From positions 3,607,418 through 3,671,417 of the forward strand of contig NZ_CP069157.1 in assembly GCF_019243775.1 (NCBI RefSeq): a stretch of 64,000 nucleotides of DNA. Reading direction: 5' to 3'. Below the pieces are notes generated by a model. The model made no database searches and had not been told where the DNA came from. It saw only the letters and a program-made list of their open reading frames with translations. A program made the position numbers and the translations under genes. Shown here piece by piece: positions 49,095 to 59,837 of the stretch (position 1 is the stretch's first letter; each line of letters starts with the position of its first letter). The stretch is from Morganella morganii. GTDB taxonomy: Bacteria > Pseudomonadota > Gammaproteobacteria > Enterobacterales > Enterobacteriaceae.

Positions 49095-49997
49095 CTACTG
49101 CTTAAGCTTAGGATCAAGGGCATCACGCAATCCGTCGCCCATCAGGTTAAACGCCAGTACTGTCAGTAAAATCGCCAGGCCCGGGAAGGTCACCACCCAC
49201 CATGCGCTCTGCGTAAACTGTAAAACATCGGACAGCATGGTTCCCCACTCCGGTGTCGGCGGCTGTGCGCCCATCCCGAGGAAACCTAATGCGGCCATGT
49301 CCAGAATAGCGTTGGAGAAACCCAGAGATGCCTGCACAATCAGCGGCGCCAGGCAGTTCGGCAGAATATTGACAAACATCTGGCGCACCGGGCCTGCGCC
49401 CGCCACCGCAGAAGCGGTCACATAGTCGCGGCTCACTTCCGTCAGCACCGCCGCGCGGGTCAGACGGATATAGTGCGGCAGTGCCACGAAAGTCAGCGCC
49501 AGCGAGGCATTAACAATCGACGGACCGAAAATCGCCACCAGCACCAGTGCCAGCAGCAGGCTCGGCAGTGCCAGCATGATATCGACGATACGCATGATCA
49601 GGGCATCAACCCAGCCGCCGAAATACCCGGCAGCGAGGCCAATCACCACCCCCAGCAGCAGCGACAGCGCTACCACCAGACAACCGACCAGCAGTGAAAG
49701 CCGTGCGCCGTACATCAGGCGCGACAGAATATCGCGGCCGATATCATCAGTACCGAGAATAAACTGCCATGAGCCGCCTTCCTGCCAGACCGGCGGTTGT
49801 AATAAATGATCACGGAACTGCTCATCCGGCAGATGCGGGGCGAGCAGCGGGGCAAAAACGGCGATCAGCAGCATCAGCAGAATATAGATCAGGCCGATCA
49901 GCGCGCCTTTGTTGCGCCGGAAGTAGTGCCAGAATTCGCGCAGCGGGGAAAGCGGCTCAGGCGCGCGGGTCACGGTAGTATTTGTCGTCTCAGACAT
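49095..49997 (-). CDS. dppC: Dipeptide ABC transporter permease DppC
   Basis: A 300-residue inner-membrane permease with six hydrophobic segments, a polar N-terminus ([20 protein letters not shown]) and the EAA-type loop around [19 protein letters not shown] that contacts the ATPases. Length equals E. coli DppC. It follows dppB by 12 bases. Confidence 0.96.
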   Translation of the reverse strand: MSETTNTTVTRAPEPLSPLREFWHYFRRNKGALIGLIYILLMLLIAVFAPLLAPHLPDEQFRDHLLQPPVWQEGGSWQFILGTDDIGRDILSRLMYGARLSLLVGCLVVALSLLLGVVIGLAAGYFGGWVDALIMRIVDIMLALPSLLLALVLVAIFGPSIVNASLALTFVALPHYIRLTRAAVLTEVSRDYVTASAVAGAGPVRQMFVNILPNCLAPLIVQASLGFSNAILDMAALGFLGMGAQPPTPEWGTMLSDVLQFTQSAWWVVTFPGLAILLTVLAFNLMGDGLRDALDPKLKQ

Positions 49998-50009
49998 TGT
50001 GCGCTCCTG

Positions 50010-51029
50010 TTATTTTTTATGACGGATCCGCGGGTTAACGACGCCGTAGAGTAAATCCACGCACAGGTTAACCAGGATAATCAGAATGGCGATCAGCAGA
50101 ACGCCGCCCTGCACAACCGGATAGTCGCGGCGCTGAAGGGCATCAATCAGCCAGCGGCCGATACCGGGCCAGGAAAAAATCGTTTCGGTCAGAATCGCCC
50201 CGGCCAGCATCACGCCGACCTGTAAGCCGATAACGGTCACCACCGGCAGCAGCGCGTTGCGCAGTGCATGCACCACAATCACGCGGATGCGGCTCAGCCC
50301 CTTGGCGCGGGCGGTACGGATATAATCCTCACCCAGCACTTCCAGCATTGCCGAACGGGTCATACGGACAATCACCGCCAGCGGGATGGTACCGAGCACA
50401 ATGGACGGCAGAATAAGATGCATCACCGCATCATGAAAATCGCCGTCCTCACCCCAGATCAGGGTATCAATCAGCATAAATCCGGTCAGCGGCTGACTGT
50501 CGTCGAGGAACACACTGTCCGATAAGCGCCCCGACACCGGTGTCAGATCGAGATTCACCGACACCAGCATGATCAGCATGATGCCCCACCAGAAAATCGG
50601 CATGGAATAGCCGGTCAGGGAGACCCCTATAGCGGTATGATCAAAGATTGACCCGCGTTTGACGGCCGCCAGTACCCCGACCGGGATCCCGACAGAAATG
50701 GCGAAAATCATGGCACAGGCAGCGAGTTCCAGCGTGGCTTTAAAGCGGGGAACAAACTCTTCCCACACCGGCTGACGGCTCTTCAGAGAGAGGCCGAGGT
50801 CACCGTGCAGGACACCGTTGATATAATGAAGGTACTGTTTCCAGTAGGGCTGATCCAGCCCCAGGGCCGCCATCAGTTGAGCGTGGCGTTCAGGGGAAAT
50901 TCCCCGCTCACCCGCCATGATAGTGACCGGGTCTCCCGGAATCAGATGAACAAATATAAACGTCAGTAACGTGATACCGATAAATGTCGGTATTACCATC
51001 CCGACCCGTCGGAGGATAAATTGCAGCAT
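50010..51029 (-). CDS. dppB: Dipeptide ABC transporter permease DppB
   Basis: The second permease subunit, 339 residues with six membrane segments, starting MLQFILRRVGMVIPTFIGIT and carrying the family pattern LIPGDPVTIMAGERG and the ATPase-contact loop ARAKGLSRIRVIVVHALRNA. Same length as E. coli DppB. A gap of about 200 bases separates it from dppA and contains a GC-rich inverted stretch near 51178-51205 that could lower downstream expression. Confidence 0.96.
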   Translation of the reverse strand: MLQFILRRVGMVIPTFIGITLLTFIFVHLIPGDPVTIMAGERGISPERHAQLMAALGLDQPYWKQYLHYINGVLHGDLGLSLKSRQPVWEEFVPRFKATLELAACAMIFAISVGIPVGVLAAVKRGSIFDHTAIGVSLTGYSMPIFWWGIMLIMLVSVNLDLTPVSGRLSDSVFLDDSQPLTGFMLIDTLIWGEDGDFHDAVMHLILPSIVLGTIPLAVIVRMTRSAMLEVLGEDYIRTARAKGLSRIRVIVVHALRNALLPVVTVIGLQVGVMLAGAILTETIFSWPGIGRWLIDALQRRDYPVVQGGVLLIAILIILVNLCVDLLYGVVNPRIRHKK

Positions 51030-51229
51030 ATCCCTGTTTCTCTTGTAATGGCCGCTGACAGCGCTCTGGTCATAAGACCGGACGAAAGGGAGGACTTTCC
51101 CTTTATACTCACACGATGAATAATATTGTTTTAGTTATGTGTTCTGCGTCGTCCGTGCAATGCGGTTCGATACAGGGTTGCCGCCCCCCGGAGGAGGCGG
51201 CAGACCGGTAACACTCATTTCCGGTTTAC

Positions 51230-52843
51230 TTATTTTTCGATAGACACATTGTCAAAGTGGTGTTTACCCAGCGGATCCACCACATAGCCTTTCACTTCTT
51301 TGCGCACCGGCTCAAACACTGTGGAGTGTGCAACGATCAGTGCAGGCGCCTGCTCTTTCATCACTACCTGAGCCTGCTCATACAGCTTGGCGCGCTCTTT
51401 CGGATCAGCCGTGGTACGTGCCGGCTGAATGATGTTTTCAAAGGACTGATCACACCATTTCGAGTAGTTAGAACCCTGCTCTTTAGCCGCACAGCTGAAG
51501 AGTGTGGCGAAGAAGTTATCCGGATCCCCGTTGTCACCGGTCCAGCCCATCATGACAGTCTGAGGCTCGCCCGCTTTTGCGCGCTTGAGGTACTCGCCCC
51601 ACTCATAGGTCACAATCTTGGCTTTCACGCCGACTTTCGCCCAGTCTGCCTGGATCATCTCAGCCATACGGCGGGCGTTCGGGTTATACGGACGCTGAAC
51701 CGGCATCGCCCACAGGTCGATTTCAAAGCCGTTTTCCATACCTGCTTCTTTCAGCAGCGCTTTGGCTTTTTCCGGATCATACGGATAGTCTTCAATGCTG
51801 TTGTTGTAGCCCCACATGGTCGGCGGGATCAGGTTTTTCGCTTTCTGGCCTGCGCCCTGATACACCGCGTCAATGATGGCATCTTTATTAACTGCCATAT
51901 TCAGTGCCTGACGTACTTTGACGTTATCCAGCGGTTTTTTCGTGACGTTATAGGAGAGATAGCCGACGTTCAGGCCCGGCTGCTCTTTCAGGACAATGTT
52001 TTTATCTTCACGCATACGCTCCAGGTCTGCCGGGTTCGGGTACGGCATTACCTGACACTCGTTTTTCTGCAGTTTGGCGTAACGGACAGAGGCATCCGGG
52101 GTGATGGAGAAGACCAGGCGGTCAATTTTCGGTTTGCCGTTCCAGTAATCGTCATTGGCTTTATACAGGATACGGGAATCTTTCTGGTACTGCTGCAACA
52201 CAAACGGCCCGGTGCCGATCGGGTTCAGGTCGACTTTCTCCGGTGTACCGGCTTTCAGCATCTGATCGGCATATTCAGCGGAAAGAATGGAGGCGAAGTC
52301 CATCCCGAGGTTTGCCAGGAACGGCGCTTCAGAGCGGCTCAGCTGAAAACGGACAGTGTTGTCATCGACCTTCTCAACTTTATCGATGATTTTATCCATA
52401 TCCATGCCGCTGAAATATTCATAACTACCGCCGGAGACCTTGTGATACGGGTTATCCGGGTTTTTCTGGCGGTCGAAGGTAAAGACCACATCATCCGCAT
52501 TGAAATCACGGGTTGGTTTGAAATCCTTGCTGCTGTGGAATTTCACCCCTTTGCGCAGATGGAACGTATAGGTTTTTCCGTCTTCGCTCACATCCCAGGA
52601 TTCCGCCAGGCCCGGCTCCAGCTCTGTGGTACCGGCTTTAAACTCCACCAGCCGGTTATACAGCGGCACGGAGCTGGCATCATAAGTGGTTCCCGAAGTG
52701 AACAGCTGCGGGTTAAACCCTTCCGGTGATCCCTCAGAACAAAAAACCAGCGTTCCCGCCGCATTAACACTGGCGGATACCGCCAGAGCAACCAGTGTAA
52801 TACCCAGCTTCGCAAATCCTGTCTTACGTTTGGCGCTTCTCAT
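51230..52843 (-). CDS. dppA: Periplasmic dipeptide-binding protein DppA
   Basis: DppA captures dipeptides (and in E. coli haem) in the periplasm for DppBCDF. The 537-residue product has a signal peptide MRSAKRKTGFAKLGITLVAL ending VNA-AGT (about residue 28) and the SBP-bac-5 fold with FCSEGSPEGFNPQLFTSGTT and LIPPTMWGYN. E. coli DppA is 535 residues. Three ATGs in tandem (52849, 52846, 52843) follow GGAG; the third gives the best spacing and matches E. coli. First gene of the operon. Confidence 0.95.
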   Translation of the reverse strand: MRSAKRKTGFAKLGITLVALAVSASVNAAGTLVFCSEGSPEGFNPQLFTSGTTYDASSVPLYNRLVEFKAGTTELEPGLAESWDVSEDGKTYTFHLRKGVKFHSSKDFKPTRDFNADDVVFTFDRQKNPDNPYHKVSGGSYEYFSGMDMDKIIDKVEKVDDNTVRFQLSRSEAPFLANLGMDFASILSAEYADQMLKAGTPEKVDLNPIGTGPFVLQQYQKDSRILYKANDDYWNGKPKIDRLVFSITPDASVRYAKLQKNECQVMPYPNPADLERMREDKNIVLKEQPGLNVGYLSYNVTKKPLDNVKVRQALNMAVNKDAIIDAVYQGAGQKAKNLIPPTMWGYNNSIEDYPYDPEKAKALLKEAGMENGFEIDLWAMPVQRPYNPNARRMAEMIQADWAKVGVKAKIVTYEWGEYLKRAKAGEPQTVMMGWTGDNGDPDNFFATLFSCAAKEQGSNYSKWCDQSFENIIQPARTTADPKERAKLYEQAQVVMKEQAPALIVAHSTVFEPVRKEVKGYVVDPLGKHHFDNVSIEK

Positions 52844-52849
52844 CATCAT

Positions 52850-53281
52850 TATCTCCGCCTGTCGTTGAATGTCGTGTTTGCTCTGTCGTCCGGCAGTGCC
52901 GGACCACAAATTTCAGTTTGTTTATTATTTTCTGACACTTCACTAAATCAACTGTCACAGAGGCAGTCAATACTATTGACTATGGACGATGACTACACAT
53001 AAAACACACAAATCAAACGTTTTGATAACAAAAACAGCTAAAATGTTTGAACGGGTGCACAACTGAGCATTTATTCAGCTGCCGGATAAAACGTTCACAG
53101 AATAAACAGCTGATAAAAATTATCCGGATTTTGTGACTGAATGCTTAATTACTGCGCGATTATTTTGTCTGATATCACTGTCACAGTGTTTTCCGTTGCA
53201 CATTTTGCCACAACTGCCGCTGTAATCCGCACCCTGCCTGATATACAGCGGTACTATCACGTACTGAAATCAAACCGGTCC
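52850..53281. promoter_or_regulatory. dppA upstream region
   Basis: A 432-base non-coding gap before dppA, A/T rich near 52920-53060. It should carry the dpp promoter and leader; no strong CRP or other consensus was found by eye. A TGTCACAG (52951) gives half of a CRP site only. Confidence 0.45.
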
Positions 53282-54837
53282 TCAGTAACTGACACTGACA
53301 GAAAATCCTCCCGCCGGTGAAAAGGCCCGTACACGTTCCGCTTCTTTCAGCGGCAGACCGGCAAAGACCTGATAGCTCAGTGATTTATAAAACCCCTTCA
53401 TCCCGATCTCCGTACCCGCCAGACGATGAGATCGCGCACCTCCGGAAATTTTTGCCCCCGGCAGCCCGGCATCTGCTGCCAGATACAGATTATGTCCCGG
53501 CAATACCTGCTGCCAGACCACCTCATTACGGCTGATAAAAGCCCGCGCGGCGCTCATGCTGTGGGAAAACGGATAGCCGCGTACCGAATAACGGCCACTC
53601 AGGGATTCATAATCCATCTCATCTGCTTTATCTGCATTAATAAAGCCGCGCATAACGCCTTCATAATAAAACGGCTGACCGGCAAGGCGGAACGGTACTG
53701 TCAGTGTTGTTTCTGCCATCAGCTGCCGGGTCGGTTTCAGCTTTTTTTTCTGTTACCGGCAGCGCACCAAAGCGGTTCAGTGAATGCTTATACTGCACCT
53801 GATACTGCAAGGTGAAATCCGGCAGATACCAGCGGTGATTCAGTCCGGTATTCCAGTAAACAGACCGGCGCTCAGGCAATATCAGCGGCGCATGTCCGAG
53901 TGTGACATGCCGGGTTACCGCAGAAATGCCGCTGCTGAGGGTGAGATCATGTGCCGGAGTCAGAAGGAGCTTACGGCCGAAGCTCAGATCCAGCGTTTTG
54001 CTGCGGGTAAAATAGTCCAGTGATCCCCGGTATACCGGGTATTGCTGCTTCTGCTCACTGTAACTGCCGCCTGCGGTAAATTCCCAGTACCGGAAAGGGA
54101 TCCGGTACTGGCCATAAATAAATTTCACCCCGGCGGAATGGTCGCGGTCCATATCCCGCAGGGTATAAATAAACAGGCGGTCATACAGCTGTAACGGATT
54201 TTCAAGACTGAGCCGGTTAGTTATCTGCCTGCTGCCGGTTGACGGGCTACCGTAGTTGCTGATTTCAAGTGAGCCGCTGATGCTGCGTTTTTTCTGCCGG
54301 GTAATGGTGATGATGCTGTTGCCGGGGTTCTGCGGATCAGGTTCAACGGCAGCCTGAGCCCCCAGACTGGGCAATTGATTCAGATGGGACATTCCCAGTT
54401 CAGTATCACGGATATTCAGCTGTCCGTCTGCCCGCTGCGGGAAAATCAGGTTCAGCCCGAAATGCGTATCTCCGCTCTCTTTATCGCGATAGCCGCTCAG
54501 ATAACCGGGCTGATAGTGAAGTGTCAGGGTACCGTCGCTGACATTCTGCGGTGGCACACTGATTTGTGCTGTGATAAAACCGGCCTGATGCACCACCGAC
54601 TCCAGTGTCATTACCGCTTCTGCCATCTGTTCTGATGTCAGACAGTGTCCGGTAATGCTTTTTTCAAATTCATCCGCCAGATAAGAGGGCTCAATTAATT
54701 CACGCTGCTTAATCACCACCTCTGACAGTATGGCGCAGGAGGCCGGAGAAACCGGCGGAGAAGAAGTGTAAGTGCTGCCCCATGCGCAGCCACAGGCCGT
54801 CGCCATCACAGCAGCAGCCGCTGTTTTTTTTTATCAT
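53282..54837 (-). pseudogene. TpsB (ShlB/FhaC-type) outer-membrane transporter with two poly-A frameshifts
   Basis: TpsB proteins are Omp85-family barrels that secrete a TpsA partner. From the ATG at 54837 a signal peptide should read MIKKTAAAAVMATACGCAWG, but a run of nine A (plus-strand T9, 54824-54832) breaks the frame; eight would restore it. The next 380 codons hold a POTRA part (about 30-170) and beta-barrel strands (RQITNRLSLENPLQLYDRLF). A second run of eight A (T8, 53742-53749) shifts the frame again; with seven, the text continues as EKKLKPTRQLMAETTLTVPF to the stop and the usual terminal GGFSVSVSY. With both fixed, 517 residues, near the family's 550. Phase variation, decay, or sequencing error. 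Confidence 0.85.
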
Positions 54838-54962
54838 GTATCCGTCCGTCTGATGAAATCCTTTCAGCGGGCAGTTAAACGGATAACAGAAAACAGCGAT
54901 ATCAAAAAAGCGGCGGAATTTTTGAAAGTAACAGAAGAGGAAAAATGGCAGATGCTGAAAAG

Positions 54963-54996
54963 CAAAAAACCCTGCTGTAAAAGCAGGGTTTTTCTT
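54963..54996 (-). terminator. Terminator after tRNA-Pro
   Basis: AAAACCCTGCT and AGCAGGGTTTTT form an 11-base stem with a short loop directly past the tRNA 3' end on the minus strand, with T-runs on both sides. Confidence 0.9.
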
Positions 54997-55000
54997 AATA

Positions 55001-55077
55001 TGGTCGGCGAGATAGGATTCGAACCTACGACCCACTGGTCCCAAACCAGTTGCGCTACCAAGCTGCGCTACTCGCCG
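55001..55077 (-). tRNA. tRNA-Pro (anticodon TGG)
   Basis: A 77-base tRNA on the minus strand. The acceptor arms CGGCGAG and CTCGCCG pair, the anticodon arm reads CTGGTTTGGGACCAG with anticodon TGG, the T arm holds GTTCGAATC, and CCA is encoded (55001-55003). It matches E. coli tRNA-Pro(TGG) at nearly all positions. It sits alone between the two halves of a two-partner secretion locus. Confidence 0.97.
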
Positions 55078-55344
55078 AAAGCGGGATGGATATTACTGCC
55101 GGAAAGGCTAAACGTCAAGAGCAGAAACCGGAATTTTTTGTTTTTCACCCCATTATTTTTATTTCGCCGGTTTATCAGCCAAATTTCTGTTTTTTATCCG
55201 CTTATTGGTAAACGGTATGTTTTTTATTTGCTATCGGAATGCTGAAAACTGACAAAAAATAACCACTCTGTTTATATCTGCTGTCAGCGACTTTATTTAT
55301 CCTGCCCGTGGATTTTATACCTCAGCAACAACCAGGGAGTGGTT

Positions 55345-56622
55345 ATGCCAAAAATAGTAAAGCTGTCCGTTATCAGCAGTGCCCTTTTCCTCGCTCAGTT
55401 CGCCTCTGCAACGGATATTACCGTTAATCCTGTATCATCAGAGACGACTCAGGTCATCCGTCAGGGGAACACCACCACCATCAATATCGCACCGGCAAAC
55501 ATACACGGTGTTTCTTATAATGCCTATGATCAGTTTAACGTCGGCAAGCATGGTGTGGTATTTAATAACCGCGAATCCGGTGCAGGTATGATTATTAACG
55601 AGGTGCTTTCAACCGAAAAATCACAACTGCGCGGCAATATGCATGTGGATGGCCAAAAAGCCCATCTCATTATCGCTAACCCGAACGGTATTGCCTGTAA
55701 CGGATGCAGTGTTTCCGGCGCGGATCAGTTAACACTGACCGGCGGAAAAATAGTATTCTCTCTGGACGGAGAATTACTGGGTTATCACAATAGTAAAAAT
55801 AACAGCAACATTCGCATTAGTAACACCACTGAAAATGCGTTTTCTTCCGTAAACAAATTCAATGTGATTGCTGAAAACATCACTATTCGTAACAGTGAAA
55901 TCAGTACGCCCAATCTGGTGATGTTCAGCGGCCATGAATTAGTAAAATATTCACCAGATACAGTCCGGGGTTTGGAAGCCTTACCCGGCAGCAGTGGTAC
56001 ACAAAAAAGTAAACTGACTATCAGCAAAGGCAGCCATATTAAAACGGATAATATGTATATCAGTGCAAATAACACTGATATAAAAAATCACGGTATGATT
56101 ACAGTTGGTGATGCACAAAAGCAACATGCTGTGAATAGTCAACTGACGTTGGATTTGGTCAATTCACACCTGATGAATGGCAGCAAAGGTAATATCCGTG
56201 TAACTGATGCGGATTCAATCCTGGAAAACAGCCAGATTACCAACAACGGCAATATCCATATTGATAACAAACATAAAATGCTGGCAATAGGCAGCGCTGT
56301 TATCCATAACAAAGGGAATATGTCATCAGATATCACCAAAATTACCAGTTTGAATAATGTTAAATCCGGTGTTGGTATTAATAACTATGGCAATCTGACA
56401 GGCAGTTTATTGGTTAAAGCAAATCAAATCGCATTTAACAATAAAAAATATCTGGAAGCATTGGATATATCTGCAGATAGTGATGTTCTTGCCTATATTA
56501 ATGATGGCGAGATAATGAATGAAACAGCTAAGTTCAGAGCTTATGAACTCTATCATTCAGGTAATGGAAAAATCACATCCGTGCCTGTATTTGAATCTGA
56601 GATAAAAAAACCACTTCAGTAA
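55345..56622 (+). CDS. Short TpsA-type exoprotein (filamentous haemagglutinin N-terminal domain)
   Basis: A 425-residue secreted protein: signal peptide MPKIVKLSVISSALFLAQFA (cleavage near SA-TDI), then the TPS secretion domain with NVGKHGVVFNNRESGAG and the motif IIANPNGIACNGC (about 108-120), and beta-helical Asn/Ser-rich repeats to the end. There is no further adhesin array and no toxin domain; typical TpsA proteins exceed 1,000 residues, so this one is either a minimal form or truncated. The ATG at 55345 follows GGGAG by five bases. It is divergent from tpsB with a tRNA between. Lower GC than neighbours suggests transfer. Confidence 0.85.
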   Translation: MPKIVKLSVISSALFLAQFASATDITVNPVSSETTQVIRQGNTTTINIAPANIHGVSYNAYDQFNVGKHGVVFNNRESGAGMIINEVLSTEKSQLRGNMHVDGQKAHLIIANPNGIACNGCSVSGADQLTLTGGKIVFSLDGELLGYHNSKNNSNIRISNTTENAFSSVNKFNVIAENITIRNSEISTPNLVMFSGHELVKYSPDTVRGLEALPGSSGTQKSKLTISKGSHIKTDNMYISANNTDIKNHGMITVGDAQKQHAVNSQLTLDLVNSHLMNGSKGNIRVTDADSILENSQITNNGNIHIDNKHKMLAIGSAVIHNKGNMSSDITKITSLNNVKSGVGINNYGNLTGSLLVKANQIAFNNKKYLEALDISADSDVLAYINDGEIMNETAKFRAYELYHSGNGKITSVPVFESEIKKPLQ

Positions 56623-56627
56623 AAAGA

Positions 56628-56651
56628 AAGCCCGGCATTGCCGGGCTTTTA
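56628..56651. terminator. Bidirectional terminator between tpsA and glyS
   Basis: AAAGCCCGGCA and TGCCGGGCTTTT with a one-base loop, between convergent genes. Confidence 0.92.
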
Positions 56652-56664
56652 GCTCTTTCACCGG

Positions 56665-58734
56665 TTACTGCAACAGCGAAATATCCGCAACACCCAGGAA
56701 CAGGTTGCGCAGTTCATTTAATAATGTCAGACGGTTACGGCGGATATTGTCATCCTTATCCATCACCATTACGCTATCAAAGAACGCATCCACCGCTTCA
56801 CGCAGAGAGGCCAGTTCAGTCAGTGCTTCCTGATATTTGCCTTCCGCATAGAGCGGAGCCAGCTGCGTTTTCAGGTCAGTCACATAGGCTGCCAGGCGGA
56901 TCTCTTCCGGTGCATTCATTAATGATGCCAGAACGGTATCATTCAGTGCATCATCACTCTTCGACAGAATGTTGGAAACACGCTTGTTAGCAGCGGCCAG
57001 AGCAGCGGCTTCCTCCAGTGTACGGAAGTGAGTGACGGCTTTCATGCGGGCATCAAAGTCTGCCGGACGGGTCGGACGACGCGCCAGAACCGCCTGGATA
57101 GTATCAATCGCATAACCCTGCTCCTGATACCAGGCACGGAAACGGCCTAACATGAAATCAACCACGTCAGTGACCACATTCGCGTTCGTCAGCTTATCAC
57201 CATACAGGCGGACCGCTTCCTGTGTCAGCGTTTCCAGGTCGAGGTTGTAACCTTTCTCAACGATGATACGCAGCACGCCGAGTGCGGCACGGCGCAGAGC
57301 AAACGGGTCTTTATCCCCTTTCGGATGCTGGCCGATACCGAAGATCCCCGCCAGGGTATCCATTTTGTCAGCAATCGCCAGAGCATCAGACACCGGCGTT
57401 GACGGCAGGTTATCACCGGCATAACGCGGCTGATACTGCTCTTTCAGCGCCAGTGCCACGTCTTCGGATTCACCGTCATGGCGTGCATAGTGCATGCCCA
57501 TCACACCCTGGGTGTCAGTGAACTCAAAGACCATGTTGGTCATCAGGTCACATTTGGCCAGCAGGCCCGCACGGGTGGCGTGATTCACATCCGCGCCAAT
57601 CTGACCGGCAATCCAGCCTGCGAGCGCTTCAAGGCGATCAGTTTTATCACGCAGTGTACCCAGTTGCTGCTGGAACAGAACCGTGCTCAGGCGCGGCAGG
57701 TTATCTTCCAGACGCTTTTTGCAGTCGGTTTTGAAGAAGAACTCAGCATCCGCCAGACGAGGACGGACGACTTTTTCATTACCTGCGATGATCTGCGACG
57801 GGTCAGAAGACTCGATATTGGCGACAAAGATAAAGTTCGGCATCAGGTTGCCGTTTTTGTCGTAAACCGGGAAGTATTTCTGGTCACCTTTCATAGTGTA
57901 AACCAGCGCTTCAGACGGAACCGCGAGGAATTTTTCCTCGAATTTCGCTGTCAGCACAACCGGCCATTCCACCAGTGAAGTGACTTCTTCCAGCAGGCTG
58001 TCAGTCAGGTCAGCCACGCCGCCCAGTGCCAGTGCTGCTTTTTCCGCATCACGTTTGATCATAGCTTTACGGGCATCGTAATCCGCCATCACTTTACCGC
58101 GGGTTTCCAGAATTGCCGGATACTCGTCTGCGTGTGCGATAGTAAATTCCGCTTCACCCATAAAACGGTGACCACGGATAACACGGTCAGAGGTTATCCC
58201 AAGGACTTCACCCGGAATAACATCCGCGCCCATCAGCATCGTGACGGTATGAACCGGACGCACAAAGTGAGTCTCTTTATCACCCCAGCGCATCAGTTTC
58301 GGGATAGGCAGTTTTGCCAGCGCACGGCTGACCATATCTGCCAATAATTCTTTGGCTTTATTCCCTTTTTCCACCGCGCGGTACAGCAGCCATTCACCTT
58401 TGTCAGTGACCATGCGATCAGCCTGATCGACAGTGATCCCGCAACCGCGTGCCCAGCCTTCCGCCGCTTTGGTCGGTTTGCCTTCGGCATCAAATGCCTG
58501 GGCAATAGCAGGGCCGCGCTTTTCCACTTCGCGATCAGCGGCAGATTCCGCCAGACCGGCAATTTTTACCGCCAGGCGGCGTGGTGCAGCATACCAGGTC
58601 ACATCACCGTGAGTCAGGTTAGCAGCGGCCAGTTCTGCAGTCAGGTTGGCCGCAAAAGATTCAGCAAGAGAACGAAGCGCCTTCGGCGGTAACTCTTCTG
58701 TGCCGATTTCCGTCAGGAAAGTCTGTTGTGTCAT
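56665..58734 (-). CDS. glyS: Glycyl-tRNA synthetase beta subunit
   Basis: The beta chain of the alpha2beta2 glycyl-tRNA synthetase, which binds tRNA. The 689-residue product, the E. coli length, starts [20 protein letters not shown] and has the HD-type domain part [20 protein letters not shown] and a C-terminal anticodon-binding domain (about 580-689). It follows glyQ by nine bases in one transcript. Confidence 0.97.
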   Translation of the reverse strand: MTQQTFLTEIGTEELPPKALRSLAESFAANLTAELAAANLTHGDVTWYAAPRRLAVKIAGLAESAADREVEKRGPAIAQAFDAEGKPTKAAEGWARGCGITVDQADRMVTDKGEWLLYRAVEKGNKAKELLADMVSRALAKLPIPKLMRWGDKETHFVRPVHTVTMLMGADVIPGEVLGITSDRVIRGHRFMGEAEFTIAHADEYPAILETRGKVMADYDARKAMIKRDAEKAALALGGVADLTDSLLEEVTSLVEWPVVLTAKFEEKFLAVPSEALVYTMKGDQKYFPVYDKNGNLMPNFIFVANIESSDPSQIIAGNEKVVRPRLADAEFFFKTDCKKRLEDNLPRLSTVLFQQQLGTLRDKTDRLEALAGWIAGQIGADVNHATRAGLLAKCDLMTNMVFEFTDTQGVMGMHYARHDGESEDVALALKEQYQPRYAGDNLPSTPVSDALAIADKMDTLAGIFGIGQHPKGDKDPFALRRAALGVLRIIVEKGYNLDLETLTQEAVRLYGDKLTNANVVTDVVDFMLGRFRAWYQEQGYAIDTIQAVLARRPTRPADFDARMKAVTHFRTLEEAAALAAANKRVSNILSKSDDALNDTVLASLMNAPEEIRLAAYVTDLKTQLAPLYAEGKYQEALTELASLREAVDAFFDSVMVMDKDDNIRRNRLTLLNELRNLFLGVADISLLQ

Positions 58735-58743
58735 GACAGCCTC

Positions 58744-59652
58744 TTAGTTCTTTTTACACATCGGGAAGCCCAGTGCCTCACGGGAGGCATAGTAAGCTTC
58801 GGCAACGGCTTTGGTCAGGGTACGGATGCGCAGGATATAACGCTGACGTTCCGTCACCGAAATCGCTTTGCGCGCATCAAGCAGGTTGAAAGAGTGAGCC
58901 GCTTTCAGAATACGCTCGTAGGCCGGTAACGGCAGCGGAGTTTCCAGTGCCAGCAGGGACTGTGCTTCTTTCTCATACTGTTCGAAACAGGTGAATAAGA
59001 AGTCCACATCGGCGTATTCAAAGTTATACGTGGATTGCTCAACTTCGTTCTGATGATAGATATCACCATAGGTGGTTTTGCCCAGCGGGCCGTCACACCA
59101 GACCAGATCGTAAACGCTGTCCACGCCCTGGATGTACATCGCCAGGCGCTCGAGACCGTAAGTGACTTCCCCGGTAACCGGTTTGCACTCCAGTCCGCCG
59201 ACCTGCTGGAAGTAAGTAAACTGTGTAACTTCCATGCCGTTCAGCCAGACTTCCCAGCCTAATCCCCAGGCACCCAGTGTCGGGTTTTCCCAGTTATCCT
59301 CAACAAAACGGATGTCATGAACCGTCGGGTCAATACCCAGCTCTTTCAGGGAGCCGAGATACAGCTCCTGGATGTTATCCGGAGACGGTTTGATGATGAC
59401 CTGAAACTGATAGTAGTGCTGCAGGCGGTTCGGGTTTTCCCCGTAACGGCCGTCCGTCGGACGACGGGATGGCTGCACATAGGCCGCCGCAATCGGCTCC
59501 GGCCCTAACGCTCTCAGACACGTCATCGGGTGTGAAGTGCCGGCGCCGACTTCCATGTCCAGTGGTTGAACAATGGTACAGCCCTGGCGCGCCCAGTAAT
59601 CCTGTAATGTCAGGATAAGACCCTGGAAGGTTTTGGTATCAAACTTTTGCAT
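58744..59652 (-). CDS. glyQ: Glycyl-tRNA synthetase alpha subunit
   Basis: The class-II catalytic chain, 302 residues (E. coli 303), starting [20 protein letters not shown] with the glycine/ATP site stretches [18 protein letters not shown] (about 37-54) and [24 protein letters not shown] -10 element lies at 59699-59704 on the minus strand, 50 bases upstream. Confidence 0.97.
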   Translation of the reverse strand: MQKFDTKTFQGLILTLQDYWARQGCTIVQPLDMEVGAGTSHPMTCLRALGPEPIAAAYVQPSRRPTDGRYGENPNRLQHYYQFQVIIKPSPDNIQELYLGSLKELGIDPTVHDIRFVEDNWENPTLGAWGLGWEVWLNGMEVTQFTYFQQVGGLECKPVTGEVTYGLERLAMYIQGVDSVYDLVWCDGPLGKTTYGDIYHQNEVEQSTYNFEYADVDFLFTCFEQYEKEAQSLLALETPLPLPAYERILKAAHSFNLLDARKAISVTERQRYILRIRTLTKAVAEAYYASREALGFPMCKKN

Positions 59653-59837
59653 GTTGGATCCGCACGCGAGAAAATGAATAATAAAATAAAAGTCATTCAG
59701 TATACCCTCTGACCGCCGGACTATACAGCGCTTCTCCGATCTTTTTCCGCCCGGATCGAAAAACCGGTAATATACCCGTTTACATGGATATTTATCCAGT
59801 ATAAATTAACCGGAAAGCCGTCTTCCGGGAGAACACA

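Noticed and set aside
54709-55044. A 111-codon minus-strand frame spanning the tRNA-Pro gene and the tpsB start
   Set aside because: It reads through a tRNA and its terminator; only its inner ATG (54837) is relevant, as the tpsB start.
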